NCBI GenBank assembly: GCA_020720115.1
Contig: DYPD01000003.1
Span: 1 to 62,571 of the forward strand
Origin: Thiomargarita sp.
GTDB taxonomy: Bacteria > Pseudomonadota > Gammaproteobacteria > Beggiatoales > Beggiatoaceae
Direction: 5' to 3'
DNA length: 62,571 bases
Shown here: positions 36,040 through 45,075 of the stretch, piece by piece
Numbering within the stretch: the first letter of the stretch is position 1
Layout: each line of letters begins with the position of its first letter
The notes under the pieces: generated by a model
Told to the model about the DNA's origin: nothing
What the model saw: the letters and a program-made list of their open reading frames with translations, nothing else
The model's database searches: none
Position numbers and translations under genes: made by a program

Positions 36040-38397
36040 ATGCAATTAAGAAAAGCCATTTTATTGGCATTAGCTTCTTCCGGCATGATGCTATCTGCTC
36101 ACCAAGTCGCTGCCGCTACGCCAGCGCTGACCAGTGCTGATGCTACGGCGCAGGCAGCCACCACCAATTTTGTCACCATTATTATTGATGACATGGGATT
36201 TTCTGATTTAGGCGCATTTGGCGGCGAAGCGCCAACCCCGCATATGAACGCTCTGGCTGATGCTGGGGTGGTGTTGAATAACTTCTATGCCTCTTCCACC
36301 TCTTCTCCGTCGCGTGCCATGCTTTTTACTGGCAAGGATAACCACACTGCTGGCATGGGCAACATGGCAGGCACTATGCGCGAAGAACAAGCGGGCAAAC
36401 CCGGTTATGAAGGCGTGATGACGCTGAATGAAGTCACTTTCCCGCAATTGTTGAAAGAGAAAGCGGGTTATCACACCATGATGGTTGGCAAATGGCACAT
36501 GGGTGAAGAACTTGAATATTATCCAACCGCACGCGGTTTTACTGAAACCCGTTCATTGTTGTTACCTGGTGGCGACGTGCATTTCATTTCTGACGCACAG
36601 GGACAGATTCTAACCAGCCAATGGGTACGCCAGCTTAATGCGGATGGTACGCCAGCCGTAGACGCAAACGGTGCGCCTGTGTGGGTGCAGGCAGCGCATC
36701 TGTATGTGGAAAATGATCAGAAAATCACTACCTTCCCCCCTAATCAATACGCCGCAGATTACTTTACTGAGCAAGCCATTGATATGCTCAAGAAAAAACC
36801 TGCCAATACGCCTTTCTATTTGAACATGTCGTATCTGTCTACGCACACCCCATTACAAGCCCCGCCGGAAGTGACGGCAAAATATGTAGAAACCTATACA
36901 AAAGGCTGGGATGTATTGCGTACCGAACGTTTTGAACGTCTGAAAGCCAAAGGCATTTTGCCCGCCAACGCTACATTGCCCCCACGTCCTGCCGATGTGC
37001 CTGCTTGGAATACCTTGCCTGCTGAAACCCAATTATTGGAAGCAACCCGCATGGCGGTCTATGCTGCGATGATAGAAATTCTTGACGCCAATGTGGGCAA
37101 ATTGGTTGACCACTTAAAAGCCACTGGCGAATACGATAACACCGTATTCCTGGTTTACTCAGACAATGGTGCTGAAGTCGAAGCGCCGATTTTCAGTCTT
37201 ATTGGACCCCGCACCAAAGCGATTTTGCAAAAATTCCCCTACAGCTTGCAGAATTTCGTCACCAACCCGACAGACCCGAAATTTGATGCCGCTAAATTCC
37301 AAGAACTCTTGACTCATATGGGAGGACCAGAGTCCTATATTGATCCGGGTAAAGGCTGGGCTACCCTGATGAATACCCCCTTCCATGAATACAAGGCAAC
37401 CAGCTTTGAAGGCGGCGTTCACACTTCGGCTTTCATCACCTATCCTAAGCAAACCAAAATGGCGGGTGTCAAATACGATTGCTTGACTTCAGTCATGGAC
37501 TTTGCGCCCACTGCATTGGAAATGGCGGGCATTCTGGACAAGTATCCAACCACCTGGAACAACCCGCACGATACCCCAGATAAAGGCGAGCAACCCTTAC
37601 CCGCAATGGAAGGTGTGTCTATGGCGAACTTACTGAGCAAGGGGCATTACTACTGCAATCCTGATCGCTATTTAGGCTTTGAAATGGATGGTGTGAAAGG
37701 GCTGCGTAAAGGCAACTGGAAATTATCCCAGAAAGGCGCTGATGAAAACTGGTATATGTACAACTTAGCCAATGACCCATCAGAAACTAAAGACCTCTCA
37801 GCCGATCCTAAATATGCGGCGAAATTCAAAGAGTTGTTAGACCTTTATTTCAACGACTATGCAAAACGCAATGGCGTTGTTCCAGTCAGCAACAAACGTC
37901 TGTCATTGTTAGGCGCAATCAATGCGGCTGATGGTTCACCCAGCGAAGCAGTAATCACTGCTGGCGACGCCGTCAACCGCGATTTCGTTACCTATGCCGC
38001 ACAGGCGACTGGCAACACCAGTGCCACGCATGACATAGGTGCGCAAATTCGCCCCGCACCAAGCGATGTTGGCAAACCAGGACGTATCTATGTCTTTGGT
38101 AGCTATGATACGAGCACGTCTGAAGGCGGCGCAAATGTGATGAATTTCACCCTTACACCGCAGGGGCTGGAATTAGTAGACGCCTTTACGCCCGAAATGC
38201 CTGCTTACAAACGCGCAGGTGCAGAAGGTTTGCCAGCGTTGCTCTTCGTGCCTATTTTTGAAGGTGTGCTTAATGTGCCTGGTACTATTACTTTGAACTT
38301 CGCCTATGCAACAGATGAAGGTTCTCTAGTGATGAGTAAGAAACCCCTTACGGTACAAATCACAGCGCCAGCGGCTCCGCCGGTGGGCACTCCCTAA
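36040..38397 (+). CDS. Exported arylsulfatase, serine-type active site
   Basis: From the ATG at 36040 (AAGGAG upstream) the product is 785 aa with a signal peptide (MQLRKAILLALASSGMMLSA, AAA cleavage). The sulfatase domain shows FVTIIIDDMGFSDLG with metal-binding acidic residues, the active-site motif S88-S-P-S-R followed by AMLFTGKDNHT, MVGKWHMGE and VYSDNGAEVE. The formylglycine precursor is serine rather than cysteine, so an anaerobic sulfatase-maturing radical-SAM enzyme would be needed; none is in this window. The C-terminal 150 residues form an extra beta-rich region. Likely periplasmic or extracellular sulfate-ester hydrolase; substrate unknown. Confidence 0.88.
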   Translation: MQLRKAILLALASSGMMLSAHQVAAATPALTSADATAQAATTNFVTIIIDDMGFSDLGAFGGEAPTPHMNALADAGVVLNNFYASSTSSPSRAMLFTGKDNHTAGMGNMAGTMREEQAGKPGYEGVMTLNEVTFPQLLKEKAGYHTMMVGKWHMGEELEYYPTARGFTETRSLLLPGGDVHFISDAQGQILTSQWVRQLNADGTPAVDANGAPVWVQAAHLYVENDQKITTFPPNQYAADYFTEQAIDMLKKKPANTPFYLNMSYLSTHTPLQAPPEVTAKYVETYTKGWDVLRTERFERLKAKGILPANATLPPRPADVPAWNTLPAETQLLEATRMAVYAAMIEILDANVGKLVDHLKATGEYDNTVFLVYSDNGAEVEAPIFSLIGPRTKAILQKFPYSLQNFVTNPTDPKFDAAKFQELLTHMGGPESYIDPGKGWATLMNTPFHEYKATSFEGGVHTSAFITYPKQTKMAGVKYDCLTSVMDFAPTALEMAGILDKYPTTWNNPHDTPDKGEQPLPAMEGVSMANLLSKGHYYCNPDRYLGFEMDGVKGLRKGNWKLSQKGADENWYMYNLANDPSETKDLSADPKYAAKFKELLDLYFNDYAKRNGVVPVSNKRLSLLGAINAADGSPSEAVITAGDAVNRDFVTYAAQATGNTSATHDIGAQIRPAPSDVGKPGRIYVFGSYDTSTSEGGANVMNFTLTPQGLELVDAFTPEMPAYKRAGAEGLPALLFVPIFEGVLNVPGTITLNFAYATDEGSLVMSKKPLTVQITAPAAPPVGTP

Positions 38398-38406
38398 AAT
38401 GACAGT

Positions 38407-38436
38407 AGATTAAGATGCCATTTGGTATCTTAATCT
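38407..38436. repeat. Long hairpin after sulfatase gene
   Basis: AGATTAAGATGCCA (38407-38420) pairs with TGGTATCTTAATCT (38423-38436) over 14 positions with one G-T pair. It sits just before the convergent terminator. Confidence 0.6.
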
Positions 38437-38460
38437 ATCGAGTGCTAGTGCTTTCCACAA

Positions 38461-38494
38461 AAAAACCGCAAAGTCACTGACTTTGCGGTTTTTT
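38461..38494. terminator. Convergent bidirectional terminator
   Basis: AAAAACCGCAAAGTC (38461-38475) and GACTTTGCGGTTTTT (38479-38493) form a perfect 15-base stem with A- and T-runs, ending both the sulfatase gene and the oppositely oriented kinase gene. Confidence 0.92.
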
Positions 38495-38514
38495 CTTTCA
38501 ATTCTGCTGATAAC

Positions 38515-40068
38515 TTAAACCAGTTTACGCCCTAAACAGGCTTGTTGTTGATCTTTATCATCTACCGCATCGTCTGCTATTTGTACCAGTGATTCATCCA
38601 TAAACAAGGGTAAAGAAACAGTGAATTGACATCCTTGTCCAAAATCACTTTCTACTGCAATGTTACCGCCCATCAGTTGACAAAAACGCAGGCTAATCAC
38701 CAAACCTAAACCTGTGCCACCGTATTTGCGCGTGCTGGAATCATCTACTTGAACAAAGGCTTGAAAGAGTTTGGCTTGCTGTTCTTGACTGATACCAATA
38801 CCGGTGTCTTTTACCAAGCAAATCATCCAGGGTTTGTTATTGTAGAGGTCTTGGCGAATTGTCAAGCTAACAGTACCTGCTTCGGTAAACTTAGCCGCGT
38901 TGCTCAATAGATTAAACAAAATTTGCCGCACTCGAATCGGGTCTGCATACATATCACCAATGCGTTCATCATAAAACAATTCAAATTTATTTCTTTTCTG
39001 TTCCATTAATAGCTGCATGGTATCAATGACTTCTTGCAACAGCGTGCGCAAGCTAAACATTTCTGGAATAACCTGCATTTTACCTGCTTCGATTTTAGAA
39101 ATATCCAGCACATCGCTGATCAAGTCCAGTAAATGTTTACCCGCCGATTGAATTTTAGTTAAATCTCCCAGTTGTTCTCGATAACCTAAATCTTCAGCGT
39201 CTTCAATCAACATTTCGCTGTAGCCAATAATAGCATTTAATGGGGTGCGCAATTCATGTGACATATTGGCAAGAAAGCGGGATTTAGCTTTGCTGGCTTC
39301 TAAAGCAGAATCTCGTGCATACATTAAATCTTCAGTACGTTCTAAGACTCTTGCTTCCAAGTGTTCATTGGTCGCTTCTAAAGCGGCAACGGTTTGGGTG
39401 AGTGCCTCTTGCTGCGTGCGTATGCGAGCAATGACAAAGAAAATGATGACAAAGCAGAGGATGACGGCAATGACATCTAACCAAAAAATCTGTGTGCGGG
39501 TGGCTAAATAATTTTCGGTGGCTTGTTGTGCCGCTTTAAGGTTGACCGCTTCGGCGACTTGAATTAATTGTGCTAATTCTTCATCAATGCGCATGTTTGC
39601 TGCACGCGCTACAAAAATTTCTTGGCTTATTTGTTCGTATTGTTCAGAGCGAATGAGTTCAATCATGGCATCCATGACTTCTTGTCCTCGCTGCAAGACG
39701 GGTTTTTGTGTATCTAGGATTTGTTGTTCTTGCGGTGTGAGTCCAACGGCAGTTAAAGCTTCACGCGCTGCAAGAAACTCACTGCCATTGCGCGTATATT
39801 TTTCCCATTCGTCTTCAATCTCGAAAGAATCGCGCAAATTGGTCATAGTAAATACATTGACCATGCGATCTCGGATCACATGCCGCATTTTGTGTATTAA
39901 TTCGGATTTGACATTTTGTTGTTCAACCAAGCGTTTTAAGCTGGTGTTCTGGTTGCTGAGACTGGTCAAGCTCATGGTTGTTGCAGTGAGTAGAATAAAC
40001 ACCACTGCAATGAATCCTGTGAAAACCATAATCACTTGGCGGGCAACGGATTTGTCATGTTCTTTCAT
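38515..40068 (-). CDS. Membrane sensor histidine kinase
   Basis: A 517-aa kinase with two membrane segments (about residues 13-33 and 195-215) flanking a helical periplasmic sensor of about 160 residues, then a coiled linker, the dimerisation domain (SHELRTPLNAIIGY, His near 270) and the ATPase domain (LFNLLSNAAKF, VKDTGIGI, GTGLGLVIS). There is no receiver in the protein and no response-regulator gene beside it. Function of the sensor domain is not predicted. The convergent terminator ends it. Confidence 0.92.
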   Translation of the reverse strand: MKEHDKSVARQVIMVFTGFIAVVFILLTATTMSLTSLSNQNTSLKRLVEQQNVKSELIHKMRHVIRDRMVNVFTMTNLRDSFEIEDEWEKYTRNGSEFLAAREALTAVGLTPQEQQILDTQKPVLQRGQEVMDAMIELIRSEQYEQISQEIFVARAANMRIDEELAQLIQVAEAVNLKAAQQATENYLATRTQIFWLDVIAVILCFVIIFFVIARIRTQQEALTQTVAALEATNEHLEARVLERTEDLMYARDSALEASKAKSRFLANMSHELRTPLNAIIGYSEMLIEDAEDLGYREQLGDLTKIQSAGKHLLDLISDVLDISKIEAGKMQVIPEMFSLRTLLQEVIDTMQLLMEQKRNKFELFYDERIGDMYADPIRVRQILFNLLSNAAKFTEAGTVSLTIRQDLYNNKPWMICLVKDTGIGISQEQQAKLFQAFVQVDDSSTRKYGGTGLGLVISLRFCQLMGGNIAVESDFGQGCQFTVSLPLFMDESLVQIADDAVDDKDQQQACLGRKLV

Positions 40069-40156
40069 AGAAGTGTCAAATGGTGGTTAGAACTAGGACT
40101 GCTTTGAATAGTATGTTTTTTATTGTTGGGCGCTACTGATCTTAAAGGATAAACTC

Positions 40157-40191
40157 CAGGCAGGGGATAGAGTTTTTCACTACCCCGCCTG
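40157..40191 (-). terminator. Bulged GC-rich hairpin after periplasmic protein gene
   Basis: CAGGC and GGGG on one arm pair with CCCC and GCCTG on the other (40157-40166 and 40183-40191), with one bulged A. It follows the 40259-41146 gene on the minus strand. The T-run is weak, so termination is only possible. Confidence 0.4.
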
Positions 40192-40258
40192 AAGTGGTTG
40201 AAAAGAATGCAAAAGAAGTGACTACTTTAAACCAGAAGCCAGTTGACTATTCTGGCAA

Positions 40259-41146
40259 TTATTTTGCCGGCTGGAGTGCTTTTTCCAAACGATGCGCCAT
40301 TTCTTCCTGCATTTTTTTCTGCATTTCTGGACTCAGTAGCGGTGCAGCCATGCCTTCTTTACCTTCCTGAGCGCCTTTTTGTCCTTGCTGTATCATGCTT
40401 TGCATGGCTCGTTGCATCATTTGCTGTGGGGTCAAGGTTTCATACTCGGCGGGCACGGTAAAGCTTTCTGCTGTAGTGGGCACGTCAGCTTGAATACTAA
40501 TGACTTCTTGACGTAATTGACCAGTCGCCTCTTCGCTACGCATGAGCATCCCTACTTTCAAAACTTCACCAGCCATTTGTTCGGCGGCTTTGGCGCAAGG
40601 GTCTTGTTGAAAAAACGGCATATTTGCCATTGCTTGGCGACGATCTTCAGCAATTTTGTGCATGGATTGCATAAATTCGGTGATGTGCGCGACTTTCATG
40701 GCATCTGCTGAAATAAATTCATTTGAACAGACGTTGCCGTCAGCTTTCACTTGATACTGTTCGGTCGCGTAACCGGCAATTTGAGGACCTGCCCCCACTT
40801 TAGTCAGTTCGGCTTGCACTTGTTTAGGCGCGGGCTGCTGTGCATTGGGCATAGCGGGCATTTTCGGCATGGCTGAAATGTCTACTGCCTGTTTTTTCGT
40901 GCTATTGACCATCAGTATTTTGTGGTGGGTAAAATCCATCAACATATATTGTCCTGGCTGACCAGCATCCATCCGCGCATGGGTTGCATCCAGCAGAATT
41001 TTGCTGGTTTGCGGTTGCGCGGCATTCGCTTGCTTAGGCGCTAAAGCCGAACCTTTTTGTTCAATGACTGTTGCAGCCCAAGCCTGCGAGCAAAGCAACG
41101 CTGCACTCAGCGCAATGGCAACCGGGGTGGGGGATAATAAAGCCAT
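40259..41146 (-). CDS. Periplasmic protein, DUF4412-like, unknown function
   Basis: A 295-aa exported protein with signal peptide (VAIALSAALLCSQAWA-A) and GGAG before the ATG. The mature part begins with a DUF4412-like beta pattern (ILLDATHARMDAGQPGQYMLMDFTHHKILMVN), which I assign tentatively. Two cysteines (VCSNEF and DPCAKA) could form a disulfide. The last 60 residues are Met- and Gln-rich helices (QQMMQRAMQSMIQQGQKGAQ). The neighbours, a histidine kinase and a maf gene, give no hint of function. Confidence 0.7.
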   Translation of the reverse strand: MALLSPTPVAIALSAALLCSQAWAATVIEQKGSALAPKQANAAQPQTSKILLDATHARMDAGQPGQYMLMDFTHHKILMVNSTKKQAVDISAMPKMPAMPNAQQPAPKQVQAELTKVGAGPQIAGYATEQYQVKADGNVCSNEFISADAMKVAHITEFMQSMHKIAEDRRQAMANMPFFQQDPCAKAAEQMAGEVLKVGMLMRSEEATGQLRQEVISIQADVPTTAESFTVPAEYETLTPQQMMQRAMQSMIQQGQKGAQEGKEGMAAPLLSPEMQKKMQEEMAHRLEKALQPAK

Positions 41147-41485
41147 GATGTTTCTCCAAAAATTAAGGGGTTAGATAAAACAGCGCAGAATGCGTTCAGG
41201 CTGAATAAGGACTGTCGAAAATGCTGCGCTATAAAGGCAAGGTGCTTGTTTTGTAAGCGATTAATATTTGATCTTCAGGCTGTTGAGCGCATTGCTACGG
41301 TGCTGCTTAGAGTAGCACGCCTGCTGAGGTAACAAGCAATTTTTCTATACTGCGTCCCGCTTGAAACTGCTCTCAGGGATATTGATTAAGTTATTAAAAA
41401 TCATGTGCTTGAATAAAATTTGATGCAGCAAAAAATGCAGTTTCTGGCGGGTATAAGTATTAGGAGGCTGTGCAGAAGTGTGCGT
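41147..41485. other. Intergenic region
   Basis: This 339-base gap lies between the start of the DUF4412-like gene and the end of the maf gene. I see no coding frame, strong hairpin or clear promoter in it. Confidence 0.4.
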
Positions 41486-42088
41486 TTAGGCAAACGCGAT
41501 GCCTGCGGTATGCAATAGTTGCGCTGTTTCATAGAGCGGCAAGCCCATGACGCCCGAATAGCTGCCCTGCAAATGGGAGATAAAAGCCGCAGCCCGCCCT
41601 TGAATCGCGTAAGCACCGGCTTTGCCAAAGGGTTCGCCGCTGGCAATGTAGTGCTCAATCTGCTGTGAGGGAAGGTGGGCAAAACCCACTGTACTGATGT
41701 TTAAGGCTTGCAGGTGTTGCACTTGCCCTTGCGCGTCGCCACACAGCAGCGCCACCGCTGTCAATACTTGATGGGTTTGCCCTGATAGCTGACTCAGCAT
41801 ATGCCGTGCTTGCTGCGCATCCGCCGGTTTGCCGAAAATCTGCTCATGCAGCACCACGGCGGTATCTGCGCCCAACACCGGTTGGCTTGGCGGTATCCCC
41901 AGTTCTTGCACCAGGGCTTGATACACAGCTTCGGCTTTGGCAAGTGCCAGACGCTGCACATAGGCTGCTGGCGTTTCTTTCGCCAAGGGCGTTTCGTCAA
42001 TATCCGCTGAGCGCACTGCGGCGCACAAGTGCAGTTGTTCCACAAGCTGAAGGCGACGCGGCGAGGCAGAAGCGAGGTACAAATCCAT
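41486..42088 (-). CDS. Maf-family nucleotide pyrophosphatase
   Basis: Maf proteins hydrolyse non-canonical or ordinary NTPs (dTTP/UTP or 7-methyl-GTP types) and are linked to division arrest. The 200-aa product starts YLASASPRRLQLVEQL, close to LASGSPRR, has DETPLAKETPAAYVQRLALAKA, VLGADTAVVL and the EPFGKAGAYAIQGRAAAFI segment. The latter matches the dTTP/UTP type (YhdE-like). The stop lies close to the next gene in the minus-strand run; the gap to the truncated haemoglobin gene is two bases. Confidence 0.92.
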   Translation of the reverse strand: MDLYLASASPRRLQLVEQLHLCAAVRSADIDETPLAKETPAAYVQRLALAKAEAVYQALVQELGIPPSQPVLGADTAVVLHEQIFGKPADAQQARHMLSQLSGQTHQVLTAVALLCGDAQGQVQHLQALNISTVGFAHLPSQQIEHYIASGEPFGKAGAYAIQGRAAAFISHLQGSYSGVMGLPLYETAQLLHTAGIAFA

Positions 42089-42090
42089 GC

Positions 42091-42483
42091 TTATTCCGGC
42101 TGATTGCGCATGAAATCAGCGGTTTTGAACAGCGCATTGCGCAAAGTTTCGCGCAATTCTGCTTCTACGCCCACCTCTTCCATGGCTTGCGTCATGCAAT
42201 CCATCCAGGCATCGCGCTCGGCAACGCCGATAGGAAAGGGCATATGCCGCATCCGCAACTGGGGATGACCGTATTTTTCCACATAAAGCTGAGGTCCGCC
42301 CAGCCAGCCGCTTAAAAAATCAAACAGCTTTTCGCGGATGACTGCCAAATCGCCATCGTGCATGGCGCGAATGCCCTGCGCTTGCGGCAAGCGGTCCATC
42401 AGTTCGTAAAAACGCTGCACCAGCGCCTGTAGTGGCTGTGCGCCGCCCAGACGCTCATAATGAGAAAGCACTTTAAAAGTCAT
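42091..42483 (-). CDS. Truncated haemoglobin, group II
   Basis: From the ATG at 42483 the product is 130 aa. It has the tract SHYERLGGAQPLQALVQRFY, the proximal histidine region in GHPQLRMRHMPFPI, and ERDAWMDCMTQAME, matching group II (TrHbO/YjbI) globins. A longer frame from 42519 overlaps the previous gene's stop and adds 12 unsupported residues. These globins bind oxygen or NO and are often peroxidase-like. It sits between maf and agmatine deiminase in one run. Role here is unknown. Confidence 0.88.
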   Translation of the reverse strand: MTFKVLSHYERLGGAQPLQALVQRFYELMDRLPQAQGIRAMHDGDLAVIREKLFDFLSGWLGGPQLYVEKYGHPQLRMRHMPFPIGVAERDAWMDCMTQAMEEVGVEAELRETLRNALFKTADFMRNQPE

Positions 42484-42505
42484 AAGGTTAGCTCGGTTTG
42501 TAAAG

Positions 42506-43561
42506 TTAAGGCTGTTCACGCGGAATCTGCATGGTCACACAATGCAGGCTGCCAAATTGATGAATCAAAGGCAAACAATCAACGCCGATAATCGCGTGCC
42601 CGGGAAAAGCTGTTGCCAAAGTCTGCAATGCCAGCGCATCTGCCGCATCTCTATAAGTTGGCATCAGCACCGCACGGCGTTGCGTTGCACCTTGCACGGT
42701 ATTGAGGATGAGAAAATTGGCATAGGTGGCAGGTAAGCGTTGCCCCTCTGCATTGAATTTAGGCGCTGGCAAGGGTAAAGCGAACAAGCGATAAGGCTCA
42801 CCATTGGCTTGACGGAAACTTTTTAGTTCCGCTTCCATGGCTTGCAAAGGCGCAAAATGCTCATCTTTTTCATCATCACAAGCGACATAAGCAATGCTGT
42901 GCGTATCACAAAACCGCGCCAAGGTATCAATGTGGCTATCGGTATCGTCACCGCTTAAATTGCCCGCTTGTAACCAAAGAATGCGCTCGACACCTAAATG
43001 TTGCCGCAAGAAATGTTCAATCTGCGCTTGGTTCAAAGCACTGTTACGCTCTGGTGAAAGCAAACAGTTGCGCGTCGTCAGCAGCGTGCCTTGTCCGTCG
43101 CTTTCAATGCTGCCGCCTTCCAACACAAACGCCAACGTATGCAGCGGGCTGCTCGCAAAAGCGCCCGCTTGATGCAACTGGCGAGTAATGAAATTGTCCA
43201 AATTGGCGCTGTATTTATTGCCCCAGGCGTTGAACTGAAAATCCAATAACTGCCGCTGCCCATTGGCGTAAATGCAGAGAGGACCATGATCCCGCGCCCA
43301 AGTATCATTGCAAGGCGCAAGATAAAGCTGATATTGGCTGGCAGGAATATCAGCCTGCGCCAATTGTGTTGCCACCCGTTGGCGCACTTGTTCATCATGG
43401 CAAGCCACTAACAGCAACTCGTAAGCACAGATTGCACGCGCCAAATTGACATAAACCTGTTCTACTTCAGTGAGTTGCTCTGCCCAATCGGTATCAGCAT
43501 GGGGCCAAGTCAGCATCACCGCAGCCTGCGGCGACCATTCAGCGGGAAGTTGGAGGTGCAT
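42506..43561 (-). CDS. aguA: Agmatine deiminase
   Basis: AguA converts agmatine to N-carbamoylputrescine in putrescine synthesis. The 351-aa product has PAEWSPQAAVMLTWPHADTDW near the start, NDTWARDHGPLCIY, VLEGGSIESDGQGTLLTT, GDDTDSHIDTLARF and the catalytic Cys in GSLHCVTMQIPR near residue 339. The partner enzyme, N-carbamoylputrescine amidase (aguB), is not next to it. It follows the sulfotransferase gene by 23 bases on the same strand. Confidence 0.93.
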   Translation of the reverse strand: MHLQLPAEWSPQAAVMLTWPHADTDWAEQLTEVEQVYVNLARAICAYELLLVACHDEQVRQRVATQLAQADIPASQYQLYLAPCNDTWARDHGPLCIYANGQRQLLDFQFNAWGNKYSANLDNFITRQLHQAGAFASSPLHTLAFVLEGGSIESDGQGTLLTTRNCLLSPERNSALNQAQIEHFLRQHLGVERILWLQAGNLSGDDTDSHIDTLARFCDTHSIAYVACDDEKDEHFAPLQAMEAELKSFRQANGEPYRLFALPLPAPKFNAEGQRLPATYANFLILNTVQGATQRRAVLMPTYRDAADALALQTLATAFPGHAIIGVDCLPLIHQFGSLHCVTMQIPREQP

Positions 43562-43584
43562 AAGTGTTCTCTGTTAAAGGGGCG

Positions 43585-44892
43585 TTAGAGGTAGCCAAAT
43601 AATTTTAAGTATTCAGCAAAGGCGCGGTTGAGTGCGCTTTTTTGCGCGTCGCTTAGCTCGGTCTGCCAGCGCCCGACAGAACTGCTCACGCTGCTGCTGG
43701 TGCGGTGTTCGCGCAACTTATCGGTATCCTGAGCAGTGGCGCTGTGTAGGAGTTGTTGGATTTTTTCTGCGCTCTGGTCTAAACCTAAATAGTCAAACAG
43801 GCGGCTAAGGGTGGCTTGCGGTTGCAAAATCAGGTCTTCGTAGCGCAACAAATAGGCTTTATCCGCACGTTGCTGCCAGGCTTGTGCGAGTTGCTTAACA
43901 CGCTCTAAGGTGTTGTTAATAAAGGCTGCTTCGTCCTGTTCAGCTTCCAGACCAAATTCTTTTTGTCCATTGGCTTTTTCGGCAAACTTAAGAATTGAGC
44001 AGTACATATCTCGAAAATCCCTGACCAGCACAATTTCCTTGGTGCCAGGATAGAGTTCCCACAGTAAATCAAGCACATAGCCAGGTCCGAATTTTTCTGC
44101 AAAATAGCAGGGTTCGGCGCTCTGTTGCGCGGCTTCGCGCAGGTTTTTGCCCTGGTCTTGAGCAATATGCAGATAGGCTTGATCAATGCTGTTTTGGCAA
44201 AAAGCCGCGAGTTGTTCCTGGTAATCGCGCTTAAACCACTGTGCTAACGAGTTATTTTGATACATTTGCGCATTGAGCCAATCGCGGTTAGTGTTGTGTA
44301 GCGGATTCTCATGTTGCGGCAAAATATCATGTATTTTCAAAAGGCTATGCAGCCAATAAGAGGCAATCCGCGCTTCGTAAGGATACTCTGGATACACTGA
44401 GATACGCTGATGTTCTGCCAGTAAGCGCATGAGCCAAGTAGTGCCGGTGCGCCCGATAGAGTTGATGATCAGCGGTTGTAACTGGGCTGTTTGTGTCAGT
44501 TGCACCGGTTGGCGGCGAATGTGAATACGCGCCAAAGGCGGCAATACGCCATCTTGGGTTTGTGCCAAAATTAACACCTGAGCGGTCGGTGCGCTTAAAC
44601 CCAACACATTGATAATGCCAGCAAAACCGCTTTGCTGGGCGTGAGCACAACGGGGAAAACGCTGTGCCACATCAGGACGCGAGACGCTCAATGAAAAGCT
44701 ACCCAGCACGCGCCCGCTTATATCCATTGCCAACACGGAATGAATGGCTTGTTGTTTACCCACCACCCAGCCATGAATATTCAGACAGTAGCTCTCTGCA
44801 AATTGTCCGGGTGCTGAATCAATGGCATAGCCGAGTAAAGTGTGGCGATCTAAAGGCAGGTTTTGGACTTTGGTGATTTCAATCAGTTTCAT
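43585..44892 (-). CDS. Sulfotransferase family protein
   Basis: A 435-aa protein with an N-terminal region of about 140 residues without a known match, followed by a P-loop sulfotransferase fold: IINSIGRTGTTWLMRLLAE (about residues 141-159) fits the PAPS-binding loop and EIVLVRDFRDMYCSIL near residue 290 fits the second PAPS-binding strand. The ATG at 44892 directly abuts the inverted end of element copy 3, so its original leader and ribosome site have been separated from it. Sulfation of a surface glycan or lipid is suggested by the neighbours. Confidence 0.78.
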   Translation of the reverse strand: MKLIEITKVQNLPLDRHTLLGYAIDSAPGQFAESYCLNIHGWVVGKQQAIHSVLAMDISGRVLGSFSLSVSRPDVAQRFPRCAHAQQSGFAGIINVLGLSAPTAQVLILAQTQDGVLPPLARIHIRRQPVQLTQTAQLQPLIINSIGRTGTTWLMRLLAEHQRISVYPEYPYEARIASYWLHSLLKIHDILPQHENPLHNTNRDWLNAQMYQNNSLAQWFKRDYQEQLAAFCQNSIDQAYLHIAQDQGKNLREAAQQSAEPCYFAEKFGPGYVLDLLWELYPGTKEIVLVRDFRDMYCSILKFAEKANGQKEFGLEAEQDEAAFINNTLERVKQLAQAWQQRADKAYLLRYEDLILQPQATLSRLFDYLGLDQSAEKIQQLLHSATAQDTDKLREHRTSSSVSSSVGRWQTELSDAQKSALNRAFAEYLKLFGYL

Positions 44893-45056
44893 TAGACTTG
44901 TTGCGGCATAAACCCAGTAAAAATGCGGAGTTTGAGAATATAACTGACTCTAAATTTTTCGGATTTCAGCTAACCCATTGATTTTTCGTAGTCATCAAGC
45001 TAAAGTGCTTTTTGTAAGGCATTGATTTTTCTTATTTTATAGGCGCAACAAGTCTA
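44893..45056. mobile_element. 164-bp MITE-like element, copy 3
   Basis: Same 12-base inverted ends and same length as copies 1 and 2, in the orientation of copy 1, with about a dozen substitutions. It lies between the methyltransferase stop (45076) and the sulfotransferase ATG (44892), apparently inserted in a tight operon junction. TA flanks both sides. Confidence 0.85.
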
Positions 45057-45075
45057 TTTAAAGTTAGAGCAGTGC

